From Silvibacterium sp. (lineage in GTDB: Bacteria > Acidobacteriota > Terriglobia > Terriglobales > Acidobacteriaceae): 35,553 nt of DNA. Below, piece after piece: positions 8,410 to 17,059 of this stretch. Every line of letters begins with the position of its first letter. The stretch's first letter is position 1. The notes under the pieces were generated by a model, which was not told the DNA's origin, did not search any database, and saw nothing but the letters and a program-made list of their open reading frames with translations. The stretch is from contig JASHRS010000156.1 in the NCBI GenBank assembly GCA_030037215.1, positions 1-35,553 on the forward strand, read 5' to 3'. The translations under genes were made by a program, and so were the position numbers.

Positions 8410-10581
8410 ATGAATCCATTGCGCACGCGCTCACTTCAGCAAAAGATGAAAACTGCATTATCGAACATTTCTACTATGGCTGCGGCCGGGGCCATTGTGG
8501 TTGCCTCCGCAAGCGGCCAGACGGCTGCGACTTTTGGGGCAGACAATCCTTTTTATGCGCCGAGCACGCTGCCGTTCCACGCTCCGCCGTTCGACAAGAT
8601 CAAGGACAGCGATTACCAGCCGGCGATCGAAGCGGGGATGGCGGAACAGATCAAAGAAGTCGAGGCGATTGCCGACAATCCCGATGCGCCGACATTTGAG
8701 AACACCATTGTTGCGCTGGAAAAAACGGGCCAATTATTCAACCGGGTGATGGCCGTTTTCAATGGAGTGACGGGCGCGAACACTGATCCTGAATTGCAAG
8801 ACGTGCAGACCGCTGAAGCGCCCAAACTGGCTGCGCTGCAGGACGCGATTTTCCTGAACTCGAAGTTGTTTGCGCGCATCAAGGCGGTTTACGAGAAACG
8901 GGCATCGCTGAATCTCGATCCCGAATCGCTGCGGCTGGTGGAGTGGGACTATACGGAGTTTATTCATAACGGCGCTGCTCTTTCCGACGCGGACAAGGCG
9001 CAGTTGAAGAAGCTGAACGAAGAAGAAGCGACGCTGTCGAACGACTTCATCATGAAGCTGCTGGCCGCGACCAAAGCGGGGGCTTATTCGACGACCAACC
9101 AATCAGACCTGGCGGGACTGAGCGATGCGCAGGTGGCCGCGGCGGCACAGGCCGCAAAGGAGCGCAAGCAGCCGGGATGGGTGCTTCCGCTGCAGAACAC
9201 GACGCAACAGCCGGATCTTGCAGGGTTAGAAAACCGCGCAACGCGCAAAACTATATTCGACAACTCATGGAACCGCGCGGAACACAACGACGCCAATGAC
9301 ACACGGAGCACGATTGCAAGGCTGGCTCAGGAGCGTGCGGAAAAGACGAAGCTGCTGGGCTTTCCCAACTTCGCGGCGTGGAATCTGACGGACCAGATGG
9401 CGAAGACGCCCGAAGCTGCGCTGAAGTTTATGGACGATCTGGTGCCTGCCGCTACGGCAAAGGCTGCGAGCGAGGCCAAAGAGATTCAGGCGATGATCGA
9501 TTCCCAGCACGGAGGGTTCACGCTGGAGCCGTGGGACTGGGAATTCTATGCCGAGCAGGTGCGGAAGGCGAAGTACGATTTGGATGAGTCGCAGGTAAAG
9601 CCGTATTTCGAGCTGAATAATGTTCTGGAGAATGGCGTGTTTTACGCCGCGAATCAGCTCTATGGACTCACGTTTAAGGAGCGGCACGATATTCCGGTGT
9701 ACAACCCGGATGTTCGCGTGTTTGAGGTCTCCGACGCGGACGGCAAACCGCTGGCGCTGTGGTACTGCGACTACTTCAAGCGCGACAACAAGAACGGCGG
9801 CGCATGGATGGACAGTTTTGTGCAGCAATCGAAGCTGCTGGGCACGCTGCCGGTGGTCTACAACGTGGCGAACTTCACGAAGCCTGCTCCGGGCGAGCCC
9901 GCGCTGCTCAGTTTTGATGATGTAACGACGATGTTCCATGAATTCGGACATGCTCTGCACGGAATGTTTGCCGATACGAAATATCCCAGCCTGTCGGGCA
10001 CGCAGGTGCCGCGGGATTTTGTGGAGTTTCCGTCGCAGTTCAATGAGCACTGGGCGAGCTATCCGGCGGTGTTCAACCACTATGCGAAGAATTACAAGAC
10101 AGGCGAGCCAATGCCGGCAGAGCTGGTGGCGAAGATTCAAAAGGCGAGAACATTCAACCAAGGCTACGCGCTGACGGAGATTCTGGCGGCTGCGGAGCTG
10201 GACATGCAATGGCACACACTTCCGGCGGATGCGCCGTTGCAGAATCCGGACGAGTTTGAGACGGAGGCGCTGACGAAGACGCACCTACTAATCAGCAATG
10301 TGCCACCGCGCTACCGGTCGAGCTACTTCATGCACATCTGGGGCAACGGCTACGCGGCTGGATACTATGCCTACCAGTGGAGCGAAATGCTGGATGATAA
10401 CGCGTTCCAGTGGTTCGAGGACCACGGCGGGCTGACGCGCGCGAACGGTGACCGCTTCCGGCAAATGGTGCTGTCGAGAGGCAATACAGAAGACCTGGAA
10501 ACAATGTATGAGCGCTGGCTGGGCGCGAAGCCGAGTATTGAGCCGATGCTGAAATTTAGGGGTTTAACTGGCTCAAACTAA
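8410..10581 (+). CDS. dcp: Peptidyl-dipeptidase, M3 family zinc metallopeptidase
   Basis: Dipeptidyl carboxypeptidase of family M3A, releasing C-terminal dipeptides from oligopeptides. At 723 aa it is close to bacterial Dcp plus a leader. The zinc site is intact: HEFGH (H510, E511, H514) and the third ligand E539 in RDFVEFPSQ. The C-terminal substrate-binding stretch PPRYRSSYFMHIWGNGYAAGYYAYQWSEMLD is typical. The N-terminus (MNPLRTRSLQQKMKTALSNISTMAAAGAIVVASASGQ) looks like a signal peptide, so the enzyme is probably periplasmic, like several acidobacterial and Xanthomonas Dcp proteins. The start has GAGGA at 7 nt. It is convergent with the PQQ dehydrogenase, with no clear terminator in the 71-nt gap. 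Confidence 0.93.
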   Translation: MNPLRTRSLQQKMKTALSNISTMAAAGAIVVASASGQTAATFGADNPFYAPSTLPFHAPPFDKIKDSDYQPAIEAGMAEQIKEVEAIADNPDAPTFENTIVALEKTGQLFNRVMAVFNGVTGANTDPELQDVQTAEAPKLAALQDAIFLNSKLFARIKAVYEKRASLNLDPESLRLVEWDYTEFIHNGAALSDADKAQLKKLNEEEATLSNDFIMKLLAATKAGAYSTTNQSDLAGLSDAQVAAAAQAAKERKQPGWVLPLQNTTQQPDLAGLENRATRKTIFDNSWNRAEHNDANDTRSTIARLAQERAEKTKLLGFPNFAAWNLTDQMAKTPEAALKFMDDLVPAATAKAASEAKEIQAMIDSQHGGFTLEPWDWEFYAEQVRKAKYDLDESQVKPYFELNNVLENGVFYAANQLYGLTFKERHDIPVYNPDVRVFEVSDADGKPLALWYCDYFKRDNKNGGAWMDSFVQQSKLLGTLPVVYNVANFTKPAPGEPALLSFDDVTTMFHEFGHALHGMFADTKYPSLSGTQVPRDFVEFPSQFNEHWASYPAVFNHYAKNYKTGEPMPAELVAKIQKARTFNQGYALTEILAAAELDMQWHTLPADAPLQNPDEFETEALTKTHLLISNVPPRYRSSYFMHIWGNGYAAGYYAYQWSEMLDDNAFQWFEDHGGLTRANGDRFRQMVLSRGNTEDLETMYERWLGAKPSIEPMLKFRGLTGSN

Positions 10582-10652
10582 ACGCTGCCTTCAGTGGGAT
10601 CCGGAGAAGATAGAGCTTTGGAGCTGCACTTGAGTTTTAGCGGCTGCCTTTT

Positions 10653-12806
10653 TCAGGGCAAAGCGAAGGCGACGTAGGCTGCTCCTTTTGGACCCTTTGT
10701 GTCTCTCGCGCCGCTGGCTGCGATGACGATGTACTGTTTGCCATCGATCATGTAAGTTGCGGGGGTCGCATTTCCGGAATAGGGCAACTGGGCTGACCAG
10801 AGGAGTTTGCCTGTCGCGCTGTCAAAAGCACGGATGGTGCGATCGAAGTTGGTTGCGCCGATGATCAGGACGCCCCCGGCAGTCAAAAGCGGGCCACCGT
10901 AATTTTCGGTGCCGATGTCTTTCATGCCTTTGGCGGCGAGTTCGGGATAGGTCCCGAGTGGAATCTTCCAAAGATACTTTCCTGTGTTGAGGTCGATGGC
11001 ATTCAGGGTTCCCCATGGGGGCTGAATCGCGGGATAGCCGTCGGGATCGAGGAATTTCCTGTAGCCGGTGAAGTGGTACTTCGCGGTTGACTCCGGCTCG
11101 ATAGCTTCCATGCGTGAATCGCCTGCCTCTGAATTTGCCGTTATCGGCTGGGTGCCAGCTCTCAGAAACCGCAGTAGAGCCGATGCATCCGTGTCGCTTA
11201 TGTCGGAGAACGACGGCATTCTTCCCTTGCCTTCGTGCACGGTCTTCAGGATGTCGCTGTCTGAGAGGCGTTTGGTAATGCCGACGAGCGAAGGGTACGC
11301 CGGAGGCGAGCCCTGGAGGTCGTCTCCGTGACAAAAGGCGCATTGGCTCTCGTAGAAATCGGCGCCACGATCACCACTTTCAGTGTTTAGGGTAAGCCCA
11401 CCCGTCCATGCAACGTCATTCGCATTAATGTAAATAACGCCTGTGTGAGGATCGAAGGCAGGGCCTCCCCACTCTGCTCCTCCATCGAAGCCGGGAAAGA
11501 CCACGGTTTGCTTGTTCACACTGAGGGGAACGAACTGACCGTTGCTGACGAAGGTTTTGAATCGCGCGAGAGCGTAGGCGTGCGCTTCCAGAGTTCGCGT
11601 GGTCAGCATGTCCGCGGTCAACCGCTGGCGCGCATAGGGCGCGGGAGCGAGGGGGATGGGCTGCGTAGGTGAAGTTTTCTCTCCGGGTACATTCGATGAT
11701 GGAAACGGGCGCTCCTTGATGGGGAAGAGCGGCTTTCCGGTCACGCGGTCGAAGAGAAAGACGTATCCCTGCTTGGAGGTTTGCGCCACAGCATCGACTG
11801 TGCGTCCGCCAGAACGAACGGTGACGAGTGCAGGTGGGGCTGGGAAATCGCGGTCCCATACGTCGTGATGGACACCCTGAAAGTACCAGAGCAGCTTGCC
11901 GGTGTTCGCGTCCAATGCGAGCAGGCAATCGGCGTAGATGCCATTGCCGATACGATCAGCGCCATAGAAATCGTTGACGGCTGAGCCAGTCGGGACATAC
12001 ACGATTCCTCGTTTTGCATCGAGCGACATTCCCGCCCAATTGTTAGCCGATCCACTTGTCTTCCATGAATTCGGCATCCAGGTTTCGTATCCGGGTTCAC
12101 CGGGATGGGGAATGGTGTGGAAAGCCCATCGGAGAGCTCCGGTATGCACGTCGAATGCACGAATATCTCCGCGCAGGGCGGGCTCACTTTCCGGCAGGCG
12201 GGAGCCGACGATGATTGTGTCCTTGTAAATGAGACCCGGGGTCGTCATCGCGGCGAATGACTTCGTGTAGTCAGTTCCGGGATCGGCAAGCCCCTTGCGC
12301 AGATCGATGCGTCCGCTTTCGCCGAAGGTGGTTATGGGCTTGCCTGTCGCCGGATCGAGAGCATAGAGGTAGCTCACCATGCCGGCGAAGAGAATTCTCG
12401 TCTTGCCGTTAGTCCAGTAGCTTAATCCGCGAGTGGGTTGTTCGCTGGGCGATTCGGGAACAAATGTCCAGAGTTTTTTGCCGGTGACGGCGTCCAGCGC
12501 GATTACGGACTGCTGTGTGTCATAGGCGTAGAGGGTGTGGCCGATGATGAGGGGATTCGTCTCAAGGCCGCCCTGTTGATGCAGATCGTAAATCCAGATC
12601 TGCCTGAGACTGGCGACATTGCCGCGATTGATTTGCGTGAGCTCGGAATAATGATCGCCGGACTGACCGCCGTTGTATGCGGCCCAATCGGCGTTGCTGA
12701 GTTTTGTGCGAGTAGACTGTGATTCTGCGATTGGAGTAACGATCGGCAGAAATACTGCTAATGTGACAATCGCCGCAAAGTTTCGAACCCGACTGACCAT
12801 CCTCAA
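10653..12806 (-). CDS. Periplasmic PQQ-dependent dehydrogenase with internal cytochrome c domain
   Basis: Quinoprotein dehydrogenase for a sugar or alcohol, using PQQ and passing electrons to a covalently bound haem. A signal peptide (FAAIVTLAVFLPIVTPIAESQ) is followed by the propeller: WAAYNGGQSGDHYSELTQINRGNVASLRQIW is the classic first segment, with repeated GKLLW/GKKLW-type Trp-docking motifs. A single c-type haem site CAFCH (C489, C492, H493) lies at about residues 480-560, with a possible distal Met in GRMPSFSD. After it the propeller resumes (YPAIQPPWGTLNAIDLNTGKYLWKIPLG to IDGKQYIVIAASG). The haem domain is therefore inside the propeller rather than C-terminal. Start is TTG 12806 (GGGGA at 8 nt) or ATG 12800. 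The substrate is not deducible. Confidence 0.9.
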   Translation of the reverse strand: MRMVSRVRNFAAIVTLAVFLPIVTPIAESQSTRTKLSNADWAAYNGGQSGDHYSELTQINRGNVASLRQIWIYDLHQQGGLETNPLIIGHTLYAYDTQQSVIALDAVTGKKLWTFVPESPSEQPTRGLSYWTNGKTRILFAGMVSYLYALDPATGKPITTFGESGRIDLRKGLADPGTDYTKSFAAMTTPGLIYKDTIIVGSRLPESEPALRGDIRAFDVHTGALRWAFHTIPHPGEPGYETWMPNSWKTSGSANNWAGMSLDAKRGIVYVPTGSAVNDFYGADRIGNGIYADCLLALDANTGKLLWYFQGVHHDVWDRDFPAPPALVTVRSGGRTVDAVAQTSKQGYVFLFDRVTGKPLFPIKERPFPSSNVPGEKTSPTQPIPLAPAPYARQRLTADMLTTRTLEAHAYALARFKTFVSNGQFVPLSVNKQTVVFPGFDGGAEWGGPAFDPHTGVIYINANDVAWTGGLTLNTESGDRGADFYESQCAFCHGDDLQGSPPAYPSLVGITKRLSDSDILKTVHEGKGRMPSFSDISDTDASALLRFLRAGTQPITANSEAGDSRMEAIEPESTAKYHFTGYRKFLDPDGYPAIQPPWGTLNAIDLNTGKYLWKIPLGTYPELAAKGMKDIGTENYGGPLLTAGGVLIIGATNFDRTIRAFDSATGKLLWSAQLPYSGNATPATYMIDGKQYIVIAASGARDTKGPKGAAYVAFALP

Positions 12807-12905
12807 TCTACATTTCCCCGCTGGTGCGTCAGAGAATTTACCGCAAATGATGATCGTAAATCAGTGGCTCTGATGCGCTAGGGCCGAATTGCGCAATAAG
12901 GCGCA

Positions 12906-13463
12906 CTACGCGGCAATCTTGAGATCTTCGGCGGCTTCAGCGATGAGGCGCGGACGCATCGAGGCAAGGACAAACAGGACAGGACCAGCGACGAAGGTAA
13001 TAGCCAGGCGCGGCATCTGGCGCATGTCATGAAGGAATGAGCGGCTTTCAGTACCGACGCGCATGGCTCCGCTCTGCATGACGTGCCAATGGAACATGGC
13101 GGAGACTACAGTAGTAGCGATGGCTGCGATGCCGAGGGAGCGCATGTTGCCGCTGTCGAGCCAGAGGTGCAGCGCGGAGTCGGCAGCGAGCGAGCCGAGC
13201 GGAATCGCAAGAACGACTATGAACCACGCGAGGTGACGCGGCCTAATGTCGAGCGCCTGTTGCTGCCATGCAGAGAAGATGCCAGCGGTGGCGAGAACGT
13301 AGGCCGCCTCCACCACGCCGAAGTGCTCGCGCGCGTGCAGCGAAGCATGACATAGCGCGACCATGCAGGCGCCCGCGCGGAAAATTGCAGTGAGCAGCGC
13401 GGCCTTCCAGTTCCAGTGCGTCAGCGGAAACAGCAGCGCGTTCCATTGGCGTCGGTTTCTCAT
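12906..13463 (-). CDS. Hypothetical membrane protein downstream of piuC
   Basis: I do not recognise this family. The roughly 185-aa product has five likely membrane segments (WKAALLTAIFRAGACMVALCHASL; AAYVLATAGIFSAW; HLAWFIVVLAIPLGSLAADSAL; SLGIAAIATTVVSAMFHWHVM; LAITFVAGPVLFVLASM), with His/Trp residues near membrane borders. The track ORF begins at TTG 13505, but ATG 13463 (MRNRRQWNALLF) is the likelier start; neither has a strong ribosome-binding site. It follows piuC by 116 nt on the same strand and may belong to the siderophore-receptor unit, which would suggest a role linked to iron uptake or ferric reduction. That is only a context-based guess. Confidence 0.6.
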   Translation of the reverse strand: MRNRRQWNALLFPLTHWNWKAALLTAIFRAGACMVALCHASLHAREHFGVVEAAYVLATAGIFSAWQQQALDIRPRHLAWFIVVLAIPLGSLAADSALHLWLDSGNMRSLGIAAIATTVVSAMFHWHVMQSGAMRVGTESRSFLHDMRQMPRLAITFVAGPVLFVLASMRPRLIAEAAEDLKIAA

Positions 13464-13579
13464 CCTGCGGTCATTAAGACCCAGAAGGCCCGTGCGAATT
13501 GTCAATGCCGGATTACATTCTGAGCAAAATTTGCGCAGCGAACCCGATTTCTACCTGTTTTTTGCCGGTTTTTCCCGTT

Positions 13580-14260
13580 TCAGACCTCAGCCCAGCGGCG
13601 CAAAAGGTTGTGATAGATGCCGGTGAGCTTGACTGCGTTGGGCGAATTCACATCTCCAGCACTGATTTGCTGGATGACGTTATCGAGATCGAAGAGCAGG
13701 GTGCGGGCGCTATCGTCGCGGACCATGCTTTGAATCCAGAAGAAGGAAGAGACGCGTGCACCGCGAGTGACGGGGCGGACGTTGTGCAGGCTGGATGAGG
13801 GATAGAGAACCATGTGTCCAGCAGGCAGTTTGACGGAGTGGATGCCGTAGGTGTCTTCGATGATGAGCTCGCCGCCATCGTATTCTTCGGGATTGCTGAA
13901 GAAGAGTGTGGCGGAGAGATCGCTGCGAACGCGGTGCGATGTGCCCTTGACGTGGCGGATTGCGTTGTCGACGTGGGTGCCGAAGGACTGGCCTCCGCTG
14001 TAGCGATTGAAGAGCGGCGGAAAGACCTTCATGGGCAGCGCGCCAGAGACGAAGAGCAAGTTCTGACTGAGGGTATGCAGGATGAATTCGCCGACTTCTT
14101 TCGCGACGGGGTGACCTTCGGGAATCTGCATGTTGTCTTTGGCGAGCATCGACTGATGACCGGCGGTGACGCGGCCATCGACCCATTCAGCTGTTTCGAG
14201 CTTCTGGCGGATTTGCGAGACCTGTTCGGCAGAGAACAGCTCGGGGATGGTCAAGAGCAT
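13580..14260 (-). CDS. piuC: PKHD-type Fe(II)/2-oxoglutarate hydroxylase, PiuC family
   Basis: Member of the YbiX/PiuC family of Fe(II)- and 2-oxoglutarate-dependent dioxygenases, usually encoded next to catecholate siderophore TonB receptors (fiu/piuA). At 226 aa it has the standard length. The iron ligands are visible as H96-x-D98 in FGTHVDNAI and H159 in SSLHNVRPV, with an Arg a few residues later (R166/R169) for the 2-oxoglutarate carboxylate. The N-terminus [22 protein letters not shown] is typical. It starts 24 nt after the receptor stop on the same strand, so it is cotranscribed with the receptor at 14285-16753. The exact hydroxylation substrate of this family is not settled; a link to siderophore use is inferred from the conserved pairing. 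Confidence 0.93.
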   Translation of the reverse strand: MLLTIPELFSAEQVSQIRQKLETAEWVDGRVTAGHQSMLAKDNMQIPEGHPVAKEVGEFILHTLSQNLLFVSGALPMKVFPPLFNRYSGGQSFGTHVDNAIRHVKGTSHRVRSDLSATLFFSNPEEYDGGELIIEDTYGIHSVKLPAGHMVLYPSSSLHNVRPVTRGARVSSFFWIQSMVRDDSARTLLFDLDNVIQQISAGDVNSPNAVKLTGIYHNLLRRWAEV

Positions 14261-14284
14261 TGGTTTCCTATTTTTCCTTTGTCC

Positions 14285-16753
14285 TTAGAACTTGTATTTG
14301 AGCCCGAACAGAGCGGATGCTCCGGCTCCGGGAATGACGTGGCCGGGGTGCAACTCGTCAAGATAGAAGCGGTCGAAGAGGTTGTTGACGTTGACCTGGA
14401 AGCTCATACGCTCGGTGATGTCGTACTTGCCCATTGCGTTGAATATCCAGTAGCCGGGCGCGCTTTCGACCACTGTCGTGGGAGTCAGGGTCGCGGTGTT
14501 CGCAGTGCGGCTGTCGACGAAGTTGCCTCCGCCGCCAACTTCGATGCGAGGAGCAAGGCGGTATTCAGTCCAGAGATTGAAGAGGTTTTCAGGAACGTTG
14601 TTCAGCGGCTGGCCGACAGCGGCGGGATAGTATTTCGACGACACCACCTCGCTGTGCATGAAGGTATAGCTTGAAAGCAACTCCCAGCGGTCTGTGACGT
14701 GGCCCTGGACACCGATCTCCGCGCCGTCGACGCGCTGCGTGCCCGCAAGCACATCGATGGATGAGTCGGTAGGATCGGGCTCACGTGCGTTTAGTTTGGT
14801 GGTGCGGAAGAGCGCGGCGCGGGCAGTGAAGCGCCCGTTGTTGAGGTCCCATTTGCTGCCGGCTTCGAAGGTTTCGTTTTCTTCGGGAGGCGTAGCGGCT
14901 GTGGCTGCGGTGAGTGAGAGCGTCTCGGCCGAGGGGTCGAATGAGGTTCCATAGTCGAAGTAAATGCTGCCATTCGAGCTGGGCTTGTAGACGAGAGCGC
15001 CGCGCCATGTTGGTTTGTCGAGTGGCTGAATGAAACTTACAGGCGTACCAATGAGAGCGCCATTTGAGTTGAAGGCGTAGTTGACAGCGTTGTAGGCAGC
15101 GTCAAAGCGGTCCCAACGAGCGCCGCCGCTCAGCTCCCATTGACGACTCAGCTCAAAGGTGTCGAGGACGTATGCTCCGAAGCTATGGGCGGTGGTATGA
15201 ACGTTGGATTTCGGCGACACAGTTCCAGAGAATGGCTGATATGGGTCGGGGTCGAGAAGATTGGTAAGAGGAACGGTGTTGAGTCCGGCTGCATTGGTGT
15301 ACATGGTGCGGGTCGGGTCAGAGGTTTCCTTGCCGCCTTCGATGCCGACGACACCGGTCTGGCGGATTCCGAGGAGCTTTCCCGTAAGGGTGACGTCGGC
15401 CTGGTCCCAGAAAGAAGTTTCAACGCTCTGGCCAGCAAGCTGATTGCGGTTGACCTTGACCTGGTCGAGCGGGGTTTCCGGAGTAATGATTCCCGCGCTG
15501 GCGTTGTTGACCTGCGGCTCGGTGATCTGCCACTTGCGCTGGTAATTGCCATAGCGGACGAAGTTACGGACGAGTCCGTGGCTGCCGAGGTCGTGCTCGA
15601 TCTTCATTCCACCCATGTCCACATCGGTGCGCAGGAAATTGTGGTCGGAGAAGCCGTAATAATTGTGGCGCGGCACTGGCGCAGGGCTGCCGAAGTACCA
15701 GGGAAGACCGTAGTCGGGAATGTCGTCTTCAGTGAAGTGGAAATAGTTGAAGGTGAGGCGCGTCGGCGTGTTGAGACCCATGGCCAGCGTAGGAGCGACA
15801 CCGTAGCGGCGGTTAGTAACTACGTCGCGCTGCGCAATGTCCGAATCGTGGCCCATGACGTTCAGGCGGAAAGCCATGCCGTCGGCAAGCTGGGGCAGCG
15901 GCTCGTTGATGTCGGCAGTGAAGCGGCGCGTGAGATCGGTGCCGCCTTCTCCATCGACAGTGACAAAGGGATGTAATTCGGGAGCCTTGCTCTCCTGGTT
16001 GATGACGCCTCCGGTAGAGCCGCGCCCGAACTCGACTCCAGCGGGACCCTCAAGCACATCGACCTGCTCGTAGTTGAAGGGATCACGATAGTAATTGCCG
16101 ATGTCGCGCATGCCGTCGAGGAAGATGTCGTCCTGAGCGGTGAAACCGCGAATAGTGAGGTTATCGCCCTGTGTGGCTCCTTCGCCAGCGGCGAGGCTGA
16201 TGCCGGGCGCGTTGCGAAGCGTGTCGCGCAAAGTGGAGACGCCCTGATCAGCAAGGATGCCTTTGGGAATCGCGGTGATGGACTGCGGCGTGTCAACAAG
16301 CGGCGTGGGAATTTTGGATAGCGCGACACTGTCGACAGCCGTAGCAGTGACCGTGACCGACTGAGCGTTCTTTACACCGATGGAGACGGCATCCTGGCCG
16401 GAGAAAGTGAAGTCTAGGCCGGTTCCAGCAAGAATTTGTTTGATAGCCTGCTGCTGCGAATAGAGACCAGAGACGCCGCGGGATTTGAAGCCCGGAATCG
16501 TCTCCTTCGGCACAGTGTATTCGAGTGTCAGGCCACAGACTTTGGCGTATTGCTCCAGAGCTATGTCCAGCGGGCCGGGGGGAATGTCGAAGCGCCGGAC
16601 GGTAAGCTGGGCCTGGCTTTCCTGGTGGTGTCCTCTACCCGGCATTGCGAACAGCAGGGCAGCTTTGCTGCTGGTTCCGGCGGCTGCGTAGGCTGCGATG
16701 GTACCCATCGCCAGCCAGGCACGCTTCTTGTTTTTTCTCTGCTTCTTGCTCAA
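14285..16753 (-). CDS. TonB-dependent siderophore receptor with STN signalling domain (Fiu-like)
   Basis: Outer-membrane TonB-dependent receptor for a ferric siderophore, 822 aa. After a basic N-terminus comes an STN (secretin/TonB) domain at about residues 50-120 (FDIPPGPLDIALEQYAKVCGLTLEY, GTGLDFTFSGQDAVSIG). The plug follows at about 140-260 (PQSITAIPKGILADQG, LRNAPGISLAAGEG, IRGFTAQDDIFLDGMRDIGNYYRD, VEFGRGSTGGVINQESK). The 22-strand barrel ends in the terminal Phe of FGLKYKF. TTG start with AAGGAG six nt upstream. The adjacent piuC supports a catecholate-type ligand. STN domains normally signal to a FecR-type anti-sigma factor, yet none is in the window. Expression is probably controlled by the promoter, operator and structured leader annotated upstream. 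Confidence 0.92.
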   Translation of the reverse strand: MSKKQRKNKKRAWLAMGTIAAYAAAGTSSKAALLFAMPGRGHHQESQAQLTVRRFDIPPGPLDIALEQYAKVCGLTLEYTVPKETIPGFKSRGVSGLYSQQQAIKQILAGTGLDFTFSGQDAVSIGVKNAQSVTVTATAVDSVALSKIPTPLVDTPQSITAIPKGILADQGVSTLRDTLRNAPGISLAAGEGATQGDNLTIRGFTAQDDIFLDGMRDIGNYYRDPFNYEQVDVLEGPAGVEFGRGSTGGVINQESKAPELHPFVTVDGEGGTDLTRRFTADINEPLPQLADGMAFRLNVMGHDSDIAQRDVVTNRRYGVAPTLAMGLNTPTRLTFNYFHFTEDDIPDYGLPWYFGSPAPVPRHNYYGFSDHNFLRTDVDMGGMKIEHDLGSHGLVRNFVRYGNYQRKWQITEPQVNNASAGIITPETPLDQVKVNRNQLAGQSVETSFWDQADVTLTGKLLGIRQTGVVGIEGGKETSDPTRTMYTNAAGLNTVPLTNLLDPDPYQPFSGTVSPKSNVHTTAHSFGAYVLDTFELSRQWELSGGARWDRFDAAYNAVNYAFNSNGALIGTPVSFIQPLDKPTWRGALVYKPSSNGSIYFDYGTSFDPSAETLSLTAATAATPPEENETFEAGSKWDLNNGRFTARAALFRTTKLNAREPDPTDSSIDVLAGTQRVDGAEIGVQGHVTDRWELLSSYTFMHSEVVSSKYYPAAVGQPLNNVPENLFNLWTEYRLAPRIEVGGGGNFVDSRTANTATLTPTTVVESAPGYWIFNAMGKYDITERMSFQVNVNNLFDRFYLDELHPGHVIPGAGASALFGLKYKF

Positions 16754-16953
16754 CGGATACTCCTTAGAATTTCGCTGACACTCCGGTATGTCGCTGAGGG
16801 GTGTTGCGACAATTGAAGGGAGAAACCGCGAGGCCTATAGTAGAGGCAATCCGCGGTCTATCCGGCTGCGGGTCTCCCAGGCCCTGCGCTGCTCCGCCAA
16901 GAGTGATAGCGCGGGGTCTGGACTTCCTTTCCGATATCCGACTTAACTAGTCC
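16754..16953 (-). promoter_or_regulatory. Structured 5' leader of the siderophore receptor
   Basis: About 200 nt lie between the predicted transcription start and the TTG start. Three hairpins are visible on the minus strand. (A) 16922-16877 is a long hairpin with stems CCAG/CTGG, CCC/GGG and GCGCT/AGCGC separated by single mismatches, plus an inner CTC/GAG. (B) 16856-16826 pairs CCGCG/CGCGG with inner GCCT/AGGC, followed by a pyrimidine run. (C) 16811-16789 is a perfect TGTCGC/GCGACA stem 23 nt before AAGGAG. The CGC of stem C can instead join CGC-ACAC with GTGT-GCG further downstream, so two folds exclude each other near the ribosome-binding site. This suggests leader-based control, but ligand and class are unknown. 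Confidence 0.5.
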
Positions 16954-16959
16954 GGATTA

Positions 16960-16989
16960 AATATACGACAAGAACAGTCGTAATTGCAA
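16960..16989 (-). promoter_or_regulatory. Promoter of the siderophore-receptor unit
   Basis: Minus strand TTGCAA (-35), 18 nt, TATATT (-10), giving a predicted start near 16953. The -10 box matches consensus at five of six positions. The spacer is occupied by the inverted repeat listed separately. I infer that this drives the receptor, piuC and possibly the membrane protein downstream. Confidence 0.5.
16964..16982. promoter_or_regulatory. Candidate operator inside the siderophore-receptor promoter
   Basis: Perfect 6-bp inverted repeat TACGAC-N7-GTCGTA spanning 19 bp. It fills the spacer and touches the first two bases of the -10 hexamer, the ideal place for a repressor. It does not resemble the classic Fur box (GATAATGATAATCATTATC). 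The window encodes one candidate metal-responsive regulator, the DtxR-family protein at 30645-31328, but no copy of this palindrome was noticed near that gene. Confidence 0.5.
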
Positions 16990-17059
16990 AGCATAGACAA
17001 ATTTTTTTCTGGCAACCTCTCTTTTTGGGCCTGCCCTCTTAGCGACAAGGAGGTGGGAG

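Noticed and set aside
9265-10284. 339-codon minus-strand ORF
   Set aside because: Antisense shadow of the M3 peptidase; rich in Arg/Leu without domain signatures.
16754-16953. Cobalamin riboswitch before the TonB receptor (GGAAGTCC, CCCCGCG and GGATAGACC fragments look similar)
   Set aside because: The B12-box core is absent or out of order, and the same bases form one long hairpin. The piuC neighbour points to siderophore rather than B12 uptake.
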